Of a DNA stretch of 64,000 nt, positions 1 to 10,403 are shown piece after piece; position 1 is the stretch's first letter, and every line of letters begins with the position of its first letter. The stretch comes from Cheilinus undulatus (Eukaryota; Chordata; Actinopteri; Labriformes; Labridae), in NCBI RefSeq assembly GCF_018320785.1, contig NW_024571690.1:1-64000 (forward strand). The letters are read 5' to 3'. A program made the position numbers and the translations under genes. Under the pieces are notes generated by a model, which saw only the letters and a program-made list of their open reading frames with translations, had not been told where the DNA came from and did not search any database.

Positions 1-588
1 AGGATCCTGGTGGTTCAGGTCTGTAGGATCCTGGTGGTTCAGGTCTGTAGGATCCTGGTGGTTCAGGTCTCTAGGATCCTGGTGGTTCAGGTCTGTAGGA
101 TCCTGGTGGTTCAGGTCTGTAGGATCCTGGTGGTTCAGGTCTGTAGGATCCTGGTGGTTCAGGTCTGTAGGATCCTGGTGGTTCAGGTCTCTAGGATCCT
201 GGTGGTCCAGGTCTGTAGGATCCTGGTGGTCCAGGTCTTTAGGATCCTGGTGGTTCAGGTTTCTAGGGTCCTGGTGGTTCAGGTCTCTAGGATCCTGGTG
301 GTTCAGGTCTGTAGGGTCCTGGTGGTTCAGGTATGTAGGATCCTGGTGGTTCAGGTCTCTAGGATCCTGGTGGTTCAGGTCTCTAGGATCCTGGTGGTCC
401 AGGTCTCTAGGATCCTGGTGGTCCAGGTCTCTAGGATCCTGGTGGTCCAGGTCTGTAGGATCCTGGTGGTCCAGGTCTCTAGGATCCTGGTGGTTCAGGT
501 CTGTAGGATCCTGGTGGTCCAGGTCTGTAGGATCCTGGTGGTCCAGGTCTCTAGGACCCTGGTGGTCCAGGTCTCTAGGATCCTGGTG
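1..588. repeat. 24-bp minisatellite, cut by left window edge
   Basis: About 24 head-to-tail copies of a 24-bp unit whose core is ggatcctggtggttcaggtc. Variation is concentrated at a few sites (ctgt/ctct before the core, ttcagg/tccagg inside it). The unit is a multiple of three, so one frame stays open and reads as an 8-residue repeat (ILVVQVCR/SR); there is no sign that this is a gene. The array starts at base 1, so its true left end is outside the window. It ends where the pattern breaks into ggtggctgatcactg. Confidence 0.97.
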
Positions 589-867
589 GCTGATCACTGT
601 CCGTCAGCTGTGCTCTTAGATGTTGATGTCAAAACAACTGATGAAAATACGGCCTGCTGCAGTTATCAAACCGCACAAGGTTCAATATTTCTTTAAGTTG
701 AAATGTGTCAAAATACAAGTTTAATAAATCCATTTATTTGATTTTTGTTGGCAACGATTTTCTGTACACTACGCCAACATTCAAGTGTCAAATATCTTAA
801 AATGGTTTTCAAAAATCCTCCTTTTCCTGTTGTATTTGTTTTTCTCCAACAAAACAAGTAACATCAA
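589..867. other. unassigned spacer
   Basis: AT-rich sequence between the 24-bp array and the start of the hAT-like region. I see no exon, RNA gene or recognisable element here. Confidence 0.5.
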
Positions 868-2010
868 GTAGGGTTGGGAATCTTGGCATGAGGACGATTC
901 AATACGTATCTAGATACACGGGTTAGGATTCGATTCAACAACAATATATTCTTTACACAGAGAGATTCGATAAGACTCGATACCGTTTAAGAGTGATACG
1001 ATTCGACAAAGTGTAAAAACGATACGTAGTTAACATTTGTTGAAGTAGATGTTAATCTTAAATTATAAAATAAAGAAGCCAATTCTTTAAAATGACATTC
1101 TTACAGTATTTTCAAGCCTGTAACCACCACATATCCCTGAGCATTGCTGCTTCATGGCACTTGTAAAAAATAAACAACAACAAAATTCCATGTCAGTGTA
1201 TTTATCTTTAGACATGGACAAAAAAAACTTGCTGAATAACCATCATTTTGTTGGATGGGATCAAAATTAAAGGGAGAAAATAAACTGTATATTTATAAAA
1301 ACAGAACATAAGTCTTCAGTCCATTCACTAGCAACAAATAAATAGTGCAAATCCCCTCCAAAAATGACAAATATCCTATGGATTAAATTGTCAATAGTGG
1401 CAAATATTTTTCCAGGAAAATATAAGCAAACATAAAACTATTTTCCACATGGATGTAATGAAAAGCTGTGAAGTTGGAAAAGTAAACTTTTATAAGATTC
1501 CCATACTCAAAATGTCATAACTACTTCAGCCTAGTCTTTTGAACTCCAGAGGAAGACAACACTAGTAACAAAGTGCAACATTTCAGCCTGAGTATAGCCT
1601 GGTGTGTTGAACACAAGAGCTAGGTAACAAAAGTGCAACATTTCAATGTAAGCAAGTTACAAACTGAAAATTGTAAGCAGCAGCCCTAGAAAAAAAAAGT
1701 ATAATTAAACCTGCTATTATCCTTTACCACTGGCTCTCAATGGGAAGTGGGGACCCACAGGGGTCCTTGGAGAGTTACTGTTTTATCATTCAGAGTGTGC
1801 AACTGGAAGCAAACGACCCAAAATTAATTTGATTCCATTTACACACTAAGGGGGAAAATATTGAGATTGAAAGTGGAACCTTTCTGACCTCTGACCTATA
1901 AACAAAGCATGTTACCATAACCTTGTAGTAATGACCCCTGGTGATCATCTCATGATGAGATCAAACAGGCATGGAGAGTCAGGGTGACAGGACAAAGCAG
2001 CTGCTACACT
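868..2010. other. non-coding part of the putative hAT element
   Basis: AT-rich, no coding signal. It is assigned to the hAT element because the L1 target-site duplication shows that 2011-2025 and 7126-7140 were once the same point, which makes this stretch continuous with the hAT sequence right of 7140. That assignment is inference. Confidence 0.4.
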
Positions 2011-2025
2011 TACTTCAACAACACT
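2011..2025. repeat. left target-site duplication of the L1-like element
   Basis: tacttcaacaacact matches tacttcaacaatact at 7126-7140 in 14 of 15 positions. The pair brackets the retrotransposon exactly. Confidence 0.88.
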
Positions 2026-2260
2026 TTTTGAACTTTTTTTTTTAAATTGGTTTTCAATAGAAAAAAAATAGAATAAAAACAAACAAACAAAAAAAAATCA
2101 TACAGCAAATAGTGCCAAATATTTTTGTTAAAACAATACACAAAAAGAAGAGAATGAATAAATGAAATAAAACAAAATAAATTAAATGAATAAATAAGTA
2201 CATAAATAAAATAAACAAGTAAATAAATACGTCGTCACACTCTAAAATACAGTTGTGTAA

Positions 2261-5200
2261 TCATTGTTGTCTGAGAAAGTCCATTAAGGGTGTCCATACC
2301 TCCTCAAACTCTTGTGCAACATAAGTTAGCTTTTCCAGTGTAACACACAATGTCATTTCTCTTATCCAGGACTGCGCAGAAGAAACTTCAGTCTCTCTCC
2401 AAGACAAAGCAACCACCCTCCTGGCCTGCAGGAGGCCAAAGTTCATCAGAGTCTTACATGTAAAGTTGTCCGGATATATACCCAGGATACAGAGTTTTGC
2501 CAGACAGGGTACCTGGGTACCAACAATTTTACTTAATGTGCATACAACCATTTTCCAAAAAACCATCAGTTTAGGGCAATCCCATACACAGTGGATTAGA
2601 TGCCTTTCAGTCAAGCACTTGACACAAGTGTCTGGAATGCCAGGGGAGCATTTGTTAAGTTTCTCAGGGGTTATGTACGTCCTCATTAACCATTTATGTT
2701 GTAACAATTTCAATCTTGTGTTAATAGTATGTGTTTGAGCTTTTAAACATGCAGCTGCCCACTCAGCCTCGTCAATCTCTTCCCTAATATCTAAACTCCA
2801 TGCTCTCATTCTATCAATGCTAGATTCCTTGTCGTGCGAAACAAGTGCAGCGTATAGTATAGAAATTTGCCGTCTATCATGCGTGTGCTTTGTGACTATA
2901 CCCTCTAGGCAGGACAGCGGCGGTTCATGCATAATGTTACAATGTTTTGATAAAATGAACCGCCTTAATTGTAAATATTTAAAAAAATGTTTTTTTTGGG
3001 ATTGAGTATTTCAAACAAAGATCATTAAATGTTAGTGGTTTGCCCTGAGCGTATAAATCTCCTATTTTTTGCAGCCCTCGATCAGCCCATATCCTAAAAC
3101 CGCTGTCTGCCGTGCCCGGGGTGAATTGTGTGTTGCCCCAAATGGGACAAAATTGGGAAACGGGGGGTGTGTCACCGATGTGTTTATGAGCCTTAAACCA
3201 GACATCAACAGTATTTTTAAGAAACGGATTTGTTGTTTTTTTCATTAATGTCTTAATGTCTGCTGAATATAGGTAAAGGCTCAATGGCATCTTCGATGTT
3301 GGTTGTTCAGTATACACCCGTGCTGGGGGGATTGTGTAAAGAAATAAAACATAGCGCATCGCAGCTGAGCAGACCAATAATACCACTGAAAGTTGGGCAT
3401 CTGCAAACCACCCCTATCATAGGGTGGGTACAATAATTTAAGTCTAAGTCTAGATTTTCTGTTGTTCCATATGAATCTGCAAAATATTTTATTAAGTTCT
3501 TTAAAAAAACCTTTTGGCAGTGAGAGTGGGAGGGATTGAAACAAGTATAAAAATTTGGGTAAAATAGACATCTTGATCAAATTAATTCGGCCTATCATGG
3601 TTAAGGGCATTGTAGTCCATTTTTCAAGTGAGTCTCGTAACTCGCTCATCAATGGGTCATAATTTGCTGTAATAATTTCATTTACTTTGGGAGTAATCTT
3701 AATTCCAAGGTAGGTAAAACCGTCTCTCACATTAAAAGATGGTGTGTGCATGACAGGGTGAGTCCTGTCTTCTTTGTTCAAAAAGAGTATGGAGGATTTG
3801 GAATTATTAATACTATATCCAGAAAACTGACCAAATGTATCAATGAATTGTAACGTTGTTGGAATACTAGTTGATAGTTTTGATAGAAAAAGGATTACAT
3901 CGTCTGCATATAATGATATTCTATGTTCGTGGCCACCAACCGTTATTCCTGAGAAATTTGTACTAGTTCTAAGCTAGAGGCCCAATGGCCAAAATAAACA
4001 ATAACGGGGAAAGGGGACAGCCCTGTCGAGTTGATCTCTCTCTAATGTTATCTGACTTGATACGTTATTTGTCATTATTTGAGCCGTGGGGCTGGTATAC
4101 GATAGTTTAATCCATGTTAGAAATTTAACCCCAAGTCCATATCTCGGTAACACATTAAACAAATAAGGCCACTCGATCCTATCAAACGCCTTATATATCA
4201 AGCGCCATATCCCTGGCATTATTTTTACCGTGAATGATGTTCAGGACTCTTCTAATGTTATGAAATCCTTGACGACTTTGCACAAATCCATTCTGATCAT
4301 TATGAACCAAATAAGGAATGTGTGGATCCAGTCTTTTAGCAAGAACTTTACACAGTATTTTTGTATCAACCCCCATAAGACTAATAGGTCTGTATGAGGA
4401 GCAGTCAGTAGGCTTCTTATTGGGTTTAAAATAAGAATTATTGTAGCTAATCTTAAAGTTGGGGGTAGGATACCATTATTTAATGACTCATTGAACATAT
4501 CCAGAATTGGGGTTACTAATTGATTTTGAAACATTTTATAAAATTCTATAAGCAGGCCGTCTGGGCCTGGAGCCTTGCCTGAATTAATACTTTTAATAGC
4601 TTGCAATAACTCTTGTACAGTGATGTCACTATCCAAATCCTCCTTGACCTCCTCTGTAACGCTTTGAAATTGGAGATGGCTAAGAAAGGTAACTCTATCA
4701 GTAGGGGCGGAGGAGCATTCTGAACTGTACAATGATTGATAAAATTCCTTAAACGCCTCATTTATTTCTTGTGGGTCGTTTGTAATATCTCCTGATTGTG
4801 TCGATATGCAATTAATAGCCCTTTCGGTTTCCAATTTTTTAATTCTCCATGCTAACAGTTTACCAGCCTTTTCTCCCTGGTCATAAAAGGTCTGGTTCAA
4901 CCGCAATAAACTTTTTGCTGCTTTATCAGCTGTTAATTTATTGTATTCTGTTCTTAAAACCACTAAAAGTTTTTGTTTTTCAGTGTCTTCTTTCTCATTA
5001 ATGTCAGTTTCTAAAGATTTTATTTGTTTTTCCAATTTAGTAATGTCTTCCCTCTGTTTTTTGTTTTTTGAACTGGTAAAACTAATAATTTCCCCTCTAA
5101 TGTATGCTTTGAATGCTTCCCATCTTATGCATGCATTTGTTTGGTCAGTATTCACCTCAAAGTAAACATTAATCTTATTCTCTACATATTTGACAAATTC

Positions 5201-5986
5201 TGGGTTTTGAAGCCATCTTACTTGTAACCGCCAACTAGGGGGAGATGGTTTAAGTTTATCTATGTGTACAAACATTGAGAAAGGAGAATGATAGCTAATG
5301 ACTATACAACCATACCAACAATCTTTAATTTTGGACACCAGTTCTTGTGATACCAGGAAATAATCAATGCGAGATCTGGACTTGTGGACCCCTGAGTAGC
5401 ATGAGTATTTTACTTTATTTGGATTGAGTTCTCTCCAAATTTCAGTTAGATTCAAGTCTGTCGTATATTGTAATATTTTTTTTCTACACTGTTTTTTATG
5501 GGGATCTGATTTAGTGGAACGATCTAACAAAGGGTTCAGAGTACAATTAAAATCTCCGCCATTGATATTTAGGCCATATAATGAAGACAAGGTTAAAAAG
5601 AAATTCTCAAAAAATTTTGGATTGTCCTCATTAGGTCCATAAATGCTAACCAGATTCAATGCGAGAGAGAATACATTACCCTGAGCAATTACAAATCTAC
5701 CTTGAGGATCCTGAATAGTTTTAGTAAGTTGAAAGGGAACCGCTTTATGGATAAGGATTAGGACCCCCCGGGAATAATTATTATAATTCGTGTGTATAAC
5801 TTGACCGGGCCACCTGCGCTGTACATGCTTAACTTCAGAGACTGTGATATGAGTTTCCTGAAGAAATATTATTTTGGAGTGTAGGCTCTTAAGCCAGTTC
5901 ATATCCTGCTTCAATTTAGATAACTTATTGAGCCCCCTGACATTCCAGCATGTAATTCCTAAGTCAGACATGTTAGAGTTTTCCAT
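2261..5986 (-). pseudogene. L1-type ORF2 (endonuclease / reverse transcriptase), frameshifted
   Basis: Starts near ATG 5986 or 5971 with the APE-like endonuclease: CWNVRGL, LQETH, GGDFNC and SRIDYF are visible. The catalytic SDH motif reads SYHSPF, with the Asp replaced by Tyr. The reverse transcriptase follows with SGKAPGPDGL, a frame change near 4390, then QSRQGFHNIRR, another near 4205, then YKAFDRIEW. The YADD box is intact at 3910-3899 (ISLYADDVILF). The thumb region lies at 3781-3281, and after a further change comes a C-terminal part with CVKC and HLIHC, ending at a stop at 2261. At least five frame breaks make it a pseudogene. Confidence 0.92.
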
Positions 5987-6149
5987 AGACTTAAGTGTAA
6001 TGAGGTAACACATTGAGTGCGACAACAACAAAAAAAACAAAACAAATAATATACACAAAAATAAGAGAAAACCTTGACATATAAAAACACTCAAAAAACC
6101 CTTTAAATCCCAGCCCCATTCCCTTACTTAAACCGAACATTGTAAGGGC

Positions 6150-7060
6150 AAATGCCAATCCACAAAAGTGAGGAGTGGCTAAACTGTGCAGGCGCAACTC
6201 TCAGGCACCCCGTTGGTCCCCCACAACCCTGCCTCTGCTGGGTTGTGGTCTCTGCTGAAAAATCTTGTGCAAAGAAGATTTTATGGCCCTTATGAGTGAT
6301 GGTACGCTGCTTGGCTGTGCGAAACACAACTCGCGGTCTTGAAAGTGCAGGAAACGAATGAGTACTGCTCTGTTTTGATCCGGTCTTGGTCTTGCCAGCG
6401 ATGTGCCCTTTCCAGAGTGAACGACTTGTTGGTGGCGTCAGGTCCCAGCCAAACCAGCAACATGTGTTCAATGTAGTTAAGCATAGGCCGAGTGCCTTCA
6501 GTGCCCTCAGGAAGCCCCACTAGTCTTAGGTTTTTTCTCCGTCCACGATTCTCCAAATCCTCCGTCTTTGACTCCAAGTAGGCAATTCGCTTTGTAGCGG
6601 CAGCAAGCTCCGATTTCACACTTTCCAAACCATCTTCAGTAACTCCGATGCAGCCTTCAGCTTCCGTTAAGCGTATGGTATTAGCACAGATGTCCTGTTT
6701 AAGATCAGCAAAACTTCCTTGCACCGCGGTCACAGACTTGTTCATCTCAGTTATGCGTTCTTCAAGTTTGTCGAGCTTGCTTCCAAAACTGTTGATAGTG
6801 TTCATCTTGGTGTTCAATGAGAAGTATGATGACGATCAGGTATGATGCATGATGACTGCAGCTCACTTAAAACAGTAGCAAGGTCGCCCCGTGAATTGGC
6901 CATGCTATCTGTAGCATCAGCAGCTAGCGCTGTTGGTGCAGAGATATTTTTCGGTGTCTGAAAGCTACGTAACCTGGAGCTGATGTCACAGTCCTTAATC
7001 GTTCTTTGTTTAGTCGTCTTGTGGACGTGATAAAGAGCGTCAATTACAAGGACTTTGTAA
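6150..7060 (-). pseudogene. L1-type ORF1 (RNA-binding protein), frameshifted
   Basis: The N-terminal piece contains TTKQRT and MANSRGDLATVLSELQSS (ATG at 6903), breaks frame near 6840, and continues as a coiled-coil-like stretch (heptads in LDKLEERITEMNKSVTAV). It then has the L1 ORF1 signature ENRGRRKNLRLVGLPEG and LERAHR. A second frame change near 6430 moves the C-terminal part (GHKIFFAQDFSAET) to another frame. ORF1 proteins trimerise, bind the element RNA and act as chaperones. This copy is broken. Confidence 0.85.
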
Positions 7061-7095
7061 ACTTTAAGCAGGGTTGTGTGGAGCACCCACACTAA

Positions 7096-7106
7096 GCGGC
7101 CATCTT
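7096..7106 (-). promoter_or_regulatory. YY1-like motif near the L1 5' end
   Basis: aagatggccgc on the minus strand, about 20 nt inside the element's 5' end as fixed by the target duplication. Human L1 carries the same AAGATGGCCG core near its own 5' end, where YY1 helps set the transcription start. Function here is inference. Confidence 0.5.
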
Positions 7107-7125
7107 ATTCAGTGGCTCCACAGCC

Positions 7126-7140
7126 TACTTCAACAATACT
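7126..7140. repeat. right target-site duplication of the L1-like element
   Basis: tacttcaacaatact, 14/15 identical to 2011-2025. It fixes the 5' end of the minus-strand element at about 7125. Confidence 0.88.
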
Positions 7141-7357
7141 TAACACACAATGAGAGGTGCACTGTGTAAGATTACAAATAAATGTAAAAGAAATCCAACT
7201 GCTGCTTTTTCACCTGGGAAAGGTAATCTGATCAAAAGTGCTGCCCTGCATTCCACAGTCACATATGGCATTTTAGTCTGACTGACAGTCATCACTACCT
7301 TTACCTAATACACAGCAAGTCATTCACTTATGCTTGTGTGTTGTTCCATATTTTTTA

Positions 7358-7734
7358 TTAATCATCGGTGTCCACATCTTTTTTGTAGGGCAGATTTTTC
7401 TTGAGGAAGATCAACTGATCCACATGCTCATGTTTGAGTAGTTTTGTGGAAACAATATCTCCCTCAGTGCTGAAAACCCTTTCAGATGCCACACTGGTGG
7501 CTGGTATACAGAGATATCGTTTAGTGAGAGATGACAGCAGTGGCAGGTCCTGCTGCTCTTTCCACCATTGTAGTGGGTTATTTTTCAGGGGCAAACACTC
7601 GCGATCTCTATACCTCTTCACTTCATCGCTGGCCTTGTCGCTTACAGATCTAGCTGCTGTCCTCACTTCAAAGTCTTCTCCAAACAGCTGGTCCAGAGCT
7701 GACAGTTTCTTCTTTTTGCAAGGAGGGTCATCAT
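7358..7734 (-). pseudogene. hAT transposase C-terminal dimerisation domain
   Basis: The frame holds the hAT family dimerisation region: NPLQWWKEQ, then LTKRYLCIPATSVASERVFS and a terminal LIFLKKNLP. The SERVFS motif and the tryptophan pair are characteristic. A clean acceptor (tttcag on the minus strand, 7740-7735) precedes the frame, so it looks like the last exon of an intron-containing transposase, preceded by an acidic/lysine segment (DDDPPCKKKK). The catalytic residues of the DDE core are not in the window, so this is a non-functional remnant on its own. Confidence 0.85.
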
Positions 7735-8057
7735 CTGAAATGGACAACAATTATCATATGTGACTGGCTTTGTTTGCCATGACTCAATCGTGCTTTTTTC
7801 ACCTGACTTTACCATTTTATTTATAAATATTCATCTGATGTTAAGAATTAATTTATGTGGGCACTCTTGTGCACATATGTAAAAGTTCAATTGTTATCAT
7901 CATTATCATCATCATTATTTAACTCTTAATATCATTTAAATTTCTTTTTGCATTCTGATTCTCTCATTATATTGAATGTGTTGTTTTATGCTAATATTTA
8001 ATGTCTGTAGCATGAGTTAAAGCCAAAGTCAACTCTTTCTTGATTACAAGTTATAAA

Positions 8058-8081
8058 ACACACACACACACACACACACAA
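8058..8081. repeat. (CA)n microsatellite
   Basis: About 12 CA dinucleotides in the hAT remnant. Confidence 0.9.
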
Positions 8082-8569
8082 ACCTTTGGTACATCTTGGG
8101 TCCGGGGTCTGTCAGTGGTGATGTCTGGGTCTTCATGGGCGGGTTCAGTCTGACATGGATCTGTCTGCACTGGACCCCTCTCAGCTGGATGCTCTGTTGC
8201 CTAGAAATGAAATATAAAATTACAGTCAGTGTAAAGTATGACTGAATGCAGTGTACACAATTAAACAGTCAGTAACAGTAATAGCAGTCAGAATAAATCT
8301 AGTAACAGCAACAAAGCACAGCAGACTGACAAACTGATAGGATGTGTTGTAATATGTATTTAATTTTAGTAAATGACAGTGTGTTGAGGGACTTACCTTT
8401 CTATGCAAGGATGTAGCATCAAGTCCTGAAATCCTTCCCACTCAACTGTACTGTAAGGACATAAGCCCTTGGCGATGAAACGGGTTATTGCAGCCGTGAT
8501 TCCCTTAGCCCGTGCAAAATTGTGGCCAAGTTGCCCGAAATAGTTAAGAATAACTTTACCCGTTTTCTG

Positions 8570-8890
8570 CTATGTGCTAGCACTGTTAGCATGCTCCTGC
8601 TCGTTGCTCGTTTTTAATTCACCATACTCATCACTGTGTTTTCTTGTTGCGTGAAAATCGAGATTTGTCGTACTACCAGTGTACTTCAGAGCTGCTCGAC
8701 ATAACTTGCAGATGGCATGGCTTTTATTGAGTTGTCCATCTTTCTTGTAAAATCCAAAAACGCTCCAAACTTTAGATTTTTGTTTTCCTGATGTGCTGAA
8801 AATCTTTCGCTGTGAATCACCACTTCCACCGGTCAAGCTGGTGCTGAAGCTGGTGTCGGTGCTGGTGCTGGTGGCAATATTTACATCCAT
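8570..8890 (-). pseudogene. hAT transposase N-terminal exon, BED zinc finger
   Basis: A 106-codon frame opening with ATG at 8890. It has a Ser/Thr-rich start and then a BED-type finger: VWSVFGFYK, followed by CKLC and, after a spacer, H-x4-H (HATRKH). BED fingers bind DNA at the N-terminus of ZBED/hAT transposases. The remainder of the transposase is not continuous with this exon: the RNase-H-like catalytic core is absent from the next 800 bp downstream. It could be a domesticated ZBED gene fragment, but the missing core and the repeat setting favour a dead transposon. Confidence 0.75.
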
Positions 8891-8920
8891 TATGTTTTTC
8901 TTTGTCGTTGTAAGTTTGGA

Positions 8921-9456
8921 AGCTTCACCTCCTCCACCCCAGCCTCCTCCTTTATAGACTATAGCTTCACCTCCTCCACCCAGCCTCCTCCTTTATAGAC
9001 TAAAGCTTCACCTCCTCCACCCCAGCCTCCTCCTTTATAGACTAAAGCTTCACCTCTTCCACCCCAGCCTCCTCCTTTATAGACTATAGCTTCACCTCCT
9101 CCACCCAGCCTCCTCCTTTATAGACTAAAGCTTCACCTCCTCCACCCCAGCCTCCTCCTTTATAGACTAAAGCTTCACCTCCTCCACCCCAGCCTCCTCC
9201 TTTATAGACTAAAGCTTCACCTCCTCCACCCAGCCTCCTCCTTTATAGACTAAAGCTTCACCTCCTCCACCCCAGCCTCCTCCTTTATAGACTAAAGCTT
9301 CACCTCCTCCACCCCAGCCTCCTCCTTTATAGACTAAAGCTTCACCTCCTCCACCCAGCCTCCTCCTTTATAGACTAAAGCTTCACCTCCTCCACCCCAG
9401 CCTCCTCCTTTATAGACTAAAGCTTCACCTCCTCCACCCCAGCCGCCTCCTTTATC
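8921..9456. repeat. 42/41-bp minisatellite with trimeric higher-order unit
   Basis: About 13 copies of a 42-bp unit built on cacctcctccaccccagcct and ctttatagacta. Every third copy lacks one C (41 bp), so the copies follow a 41-42-42 pattern with a 125-bp higher-order period. One minus-strand frame gives a Gly-rich peptide (ALVYKGGGWGGGGE); it is not a gene. The array abuts the 5' side of the BED-finger exon and may have replaced the end of the hAT element. Confidence 0.96.
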
Positions 9457-10220
9457 GCATACATATTCATAACTGTATCTATTCATGTGGGCATTTCTAT
9501 CCATGCAGTGGAAAGTTAAAGCATCCTGCTTTCCTAACCCAGTGAGCATCTTTAGAGCAGAGCCTTCTCTGCAGAGTCAAACTGTAGATCTGTTTTGCAG
9601 TAAATTTGTTGAATGATGAGTGTTCCTGACTGCATGTAGGTCATGATAAAGAATGATGTACTGTGTGAAGTTGTTTAAAACGAAGCTAAATAAGATCAGG
9701 AACCTGAGAATAATTGCATATTAAATCTCAATCGTATTTTAGGGGGAAAACAATAGACTTGATTTTTTTTGCAAATGGTTCAGCCCTGTTTTATATTATC
9801 ATAATAAACCCATGGCTTTGAATCAGTCTAGTACCGATGAAGCCATGGATTATTACTTCTACATCCTTTGATTGATTTTTTTTCTAAATATTTACTAAAT
9901 GCCAACCCTTTCTTAAACTACAGTCTGATGATGGTCTTACATAGCTGTGCTGCAGACAGTGCTGATGCTCCCTCACACTGGCACACCTTAGATAGGCCTA
10001 TCCTCATGGGTCAGACTGTAAATGCTGTTATAGTGTAGTCAATAATGGTAGACCAGTGTGGTCAAAGATTTGAAATGAAACATTTCTGCAGTTGTCATGC
10101 TATGAAGTTCTTGGTGATTTAGATATTTTCTTTCTTTCTTTAGATACTTTCAGCATTATATTGACAGTTCTTTGGTTTTATATCTGGTGCTTCATAATTC
10201 CAGTGCAGACTCCCGGCACC
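9457..10220. other. upstream region of ephx1 coding exon 1
   Basis: No coding signal. Acceptor-like sites (attccag ending 10203, tgcag ending 10208) lie just before the ATG. The first coding exon therefore probably starts with a few bases of 5' UTR, and a non-coding first exon and promoter lie further upstream, unrecognised. The untranslated first exon is known for EPHX1 in mammals; here it is inference. Confidence 0.45.
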
Positions 10221-10403
10221 ATGTTCACAGAGGTGCTGGTCGCCGTGGTGATTGGAGGAATAATCCTCTTCCTCGTCCAGAGGAACAGGAAGCTGGTCCT
10301 GAAGACAGAAGATGGGTGGTGGGGGGCCGGAGCTCCTTCTGAAGGTGAAGAGGACGTCACCATCCGGCCTTTTAAAGTCAGCACCAGTGATGAAGAGATA
10401 GAG
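10221..10403 (+). CDS. ephx1: ephx1 coding exon 1
   Basis: 61 codons, phase 0 end, donor gtgagg. Carries the membrane anchor (VLVAVVIGGIILFLV), then EDGWWG and the conserved SDEEIE that closes the exon. Confidence 0.96.

Larger units (their letters stand above)
2026..7125 (-). mobile_element. full-length but decayed L1-like (non-LTR) retrotransposon
   Basis: A 5.1-kb minus-strand element with, in order, a short 5' UTR, an ORF1 of L1 type, ORF2 with endonuclease, reverse transcriptase and a C-terminal Cys/His segment, and an AT-rich 3' end with an A-run (T-run on + at about 2034-2043). A 15-bp target duplication flanks it. ORF1 has at least two frame changes and ORF2 at least five, so it cannot move by itself. 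The family matches L1-group elements common in fish (Tx1/Swimmer-like); the clade is not settled. It has landed inside the hAT remnant. Confidence 0.92.
868..8920 (-). mobile_element. decayed hAT (BED-finger) DNA transposon, interrupted by an L1 element
   Basis: Two transposase pieces lie on the minus strand: a BED zinc finger near 8890-8570 and a hAT C-terminal dimerisation domain at 7734-7358. The catalytic middle is missing between them. The left limit is placed at a gggttgggaatcttgg motif near 871, followed by degenerate gattcgat/gatacgat stretches, a style seen at ends of fish hAT elements; this is inference. No matching inverted terminus is visible at the right, where a minisatellite begins at 8921. 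The L1-like element at 2026-7125 sits in what would be the 3' untranslated part. Possible transposase exons with splice-like ends occur at 8397-8425 (donor gtaagt) and 8084-8200, but their phases do not join cleanly to the last exon. Confidence 0.5.

Noticed and set aside
10-696. 228-codon frame with VVQVCRIL repeats
   Set aside because: 24-bp tandem repeat is a multiple of three; the frame ends soon after the array and has no domain.
8084-8200. Possible 117-bp transposase exon on the minus strand with acceptor ttctag and donor gtttgt
   Set aside because: Its phase does not fit the next hAT exon at 7734 without a stop; kept only as a remark in the hAT entry.
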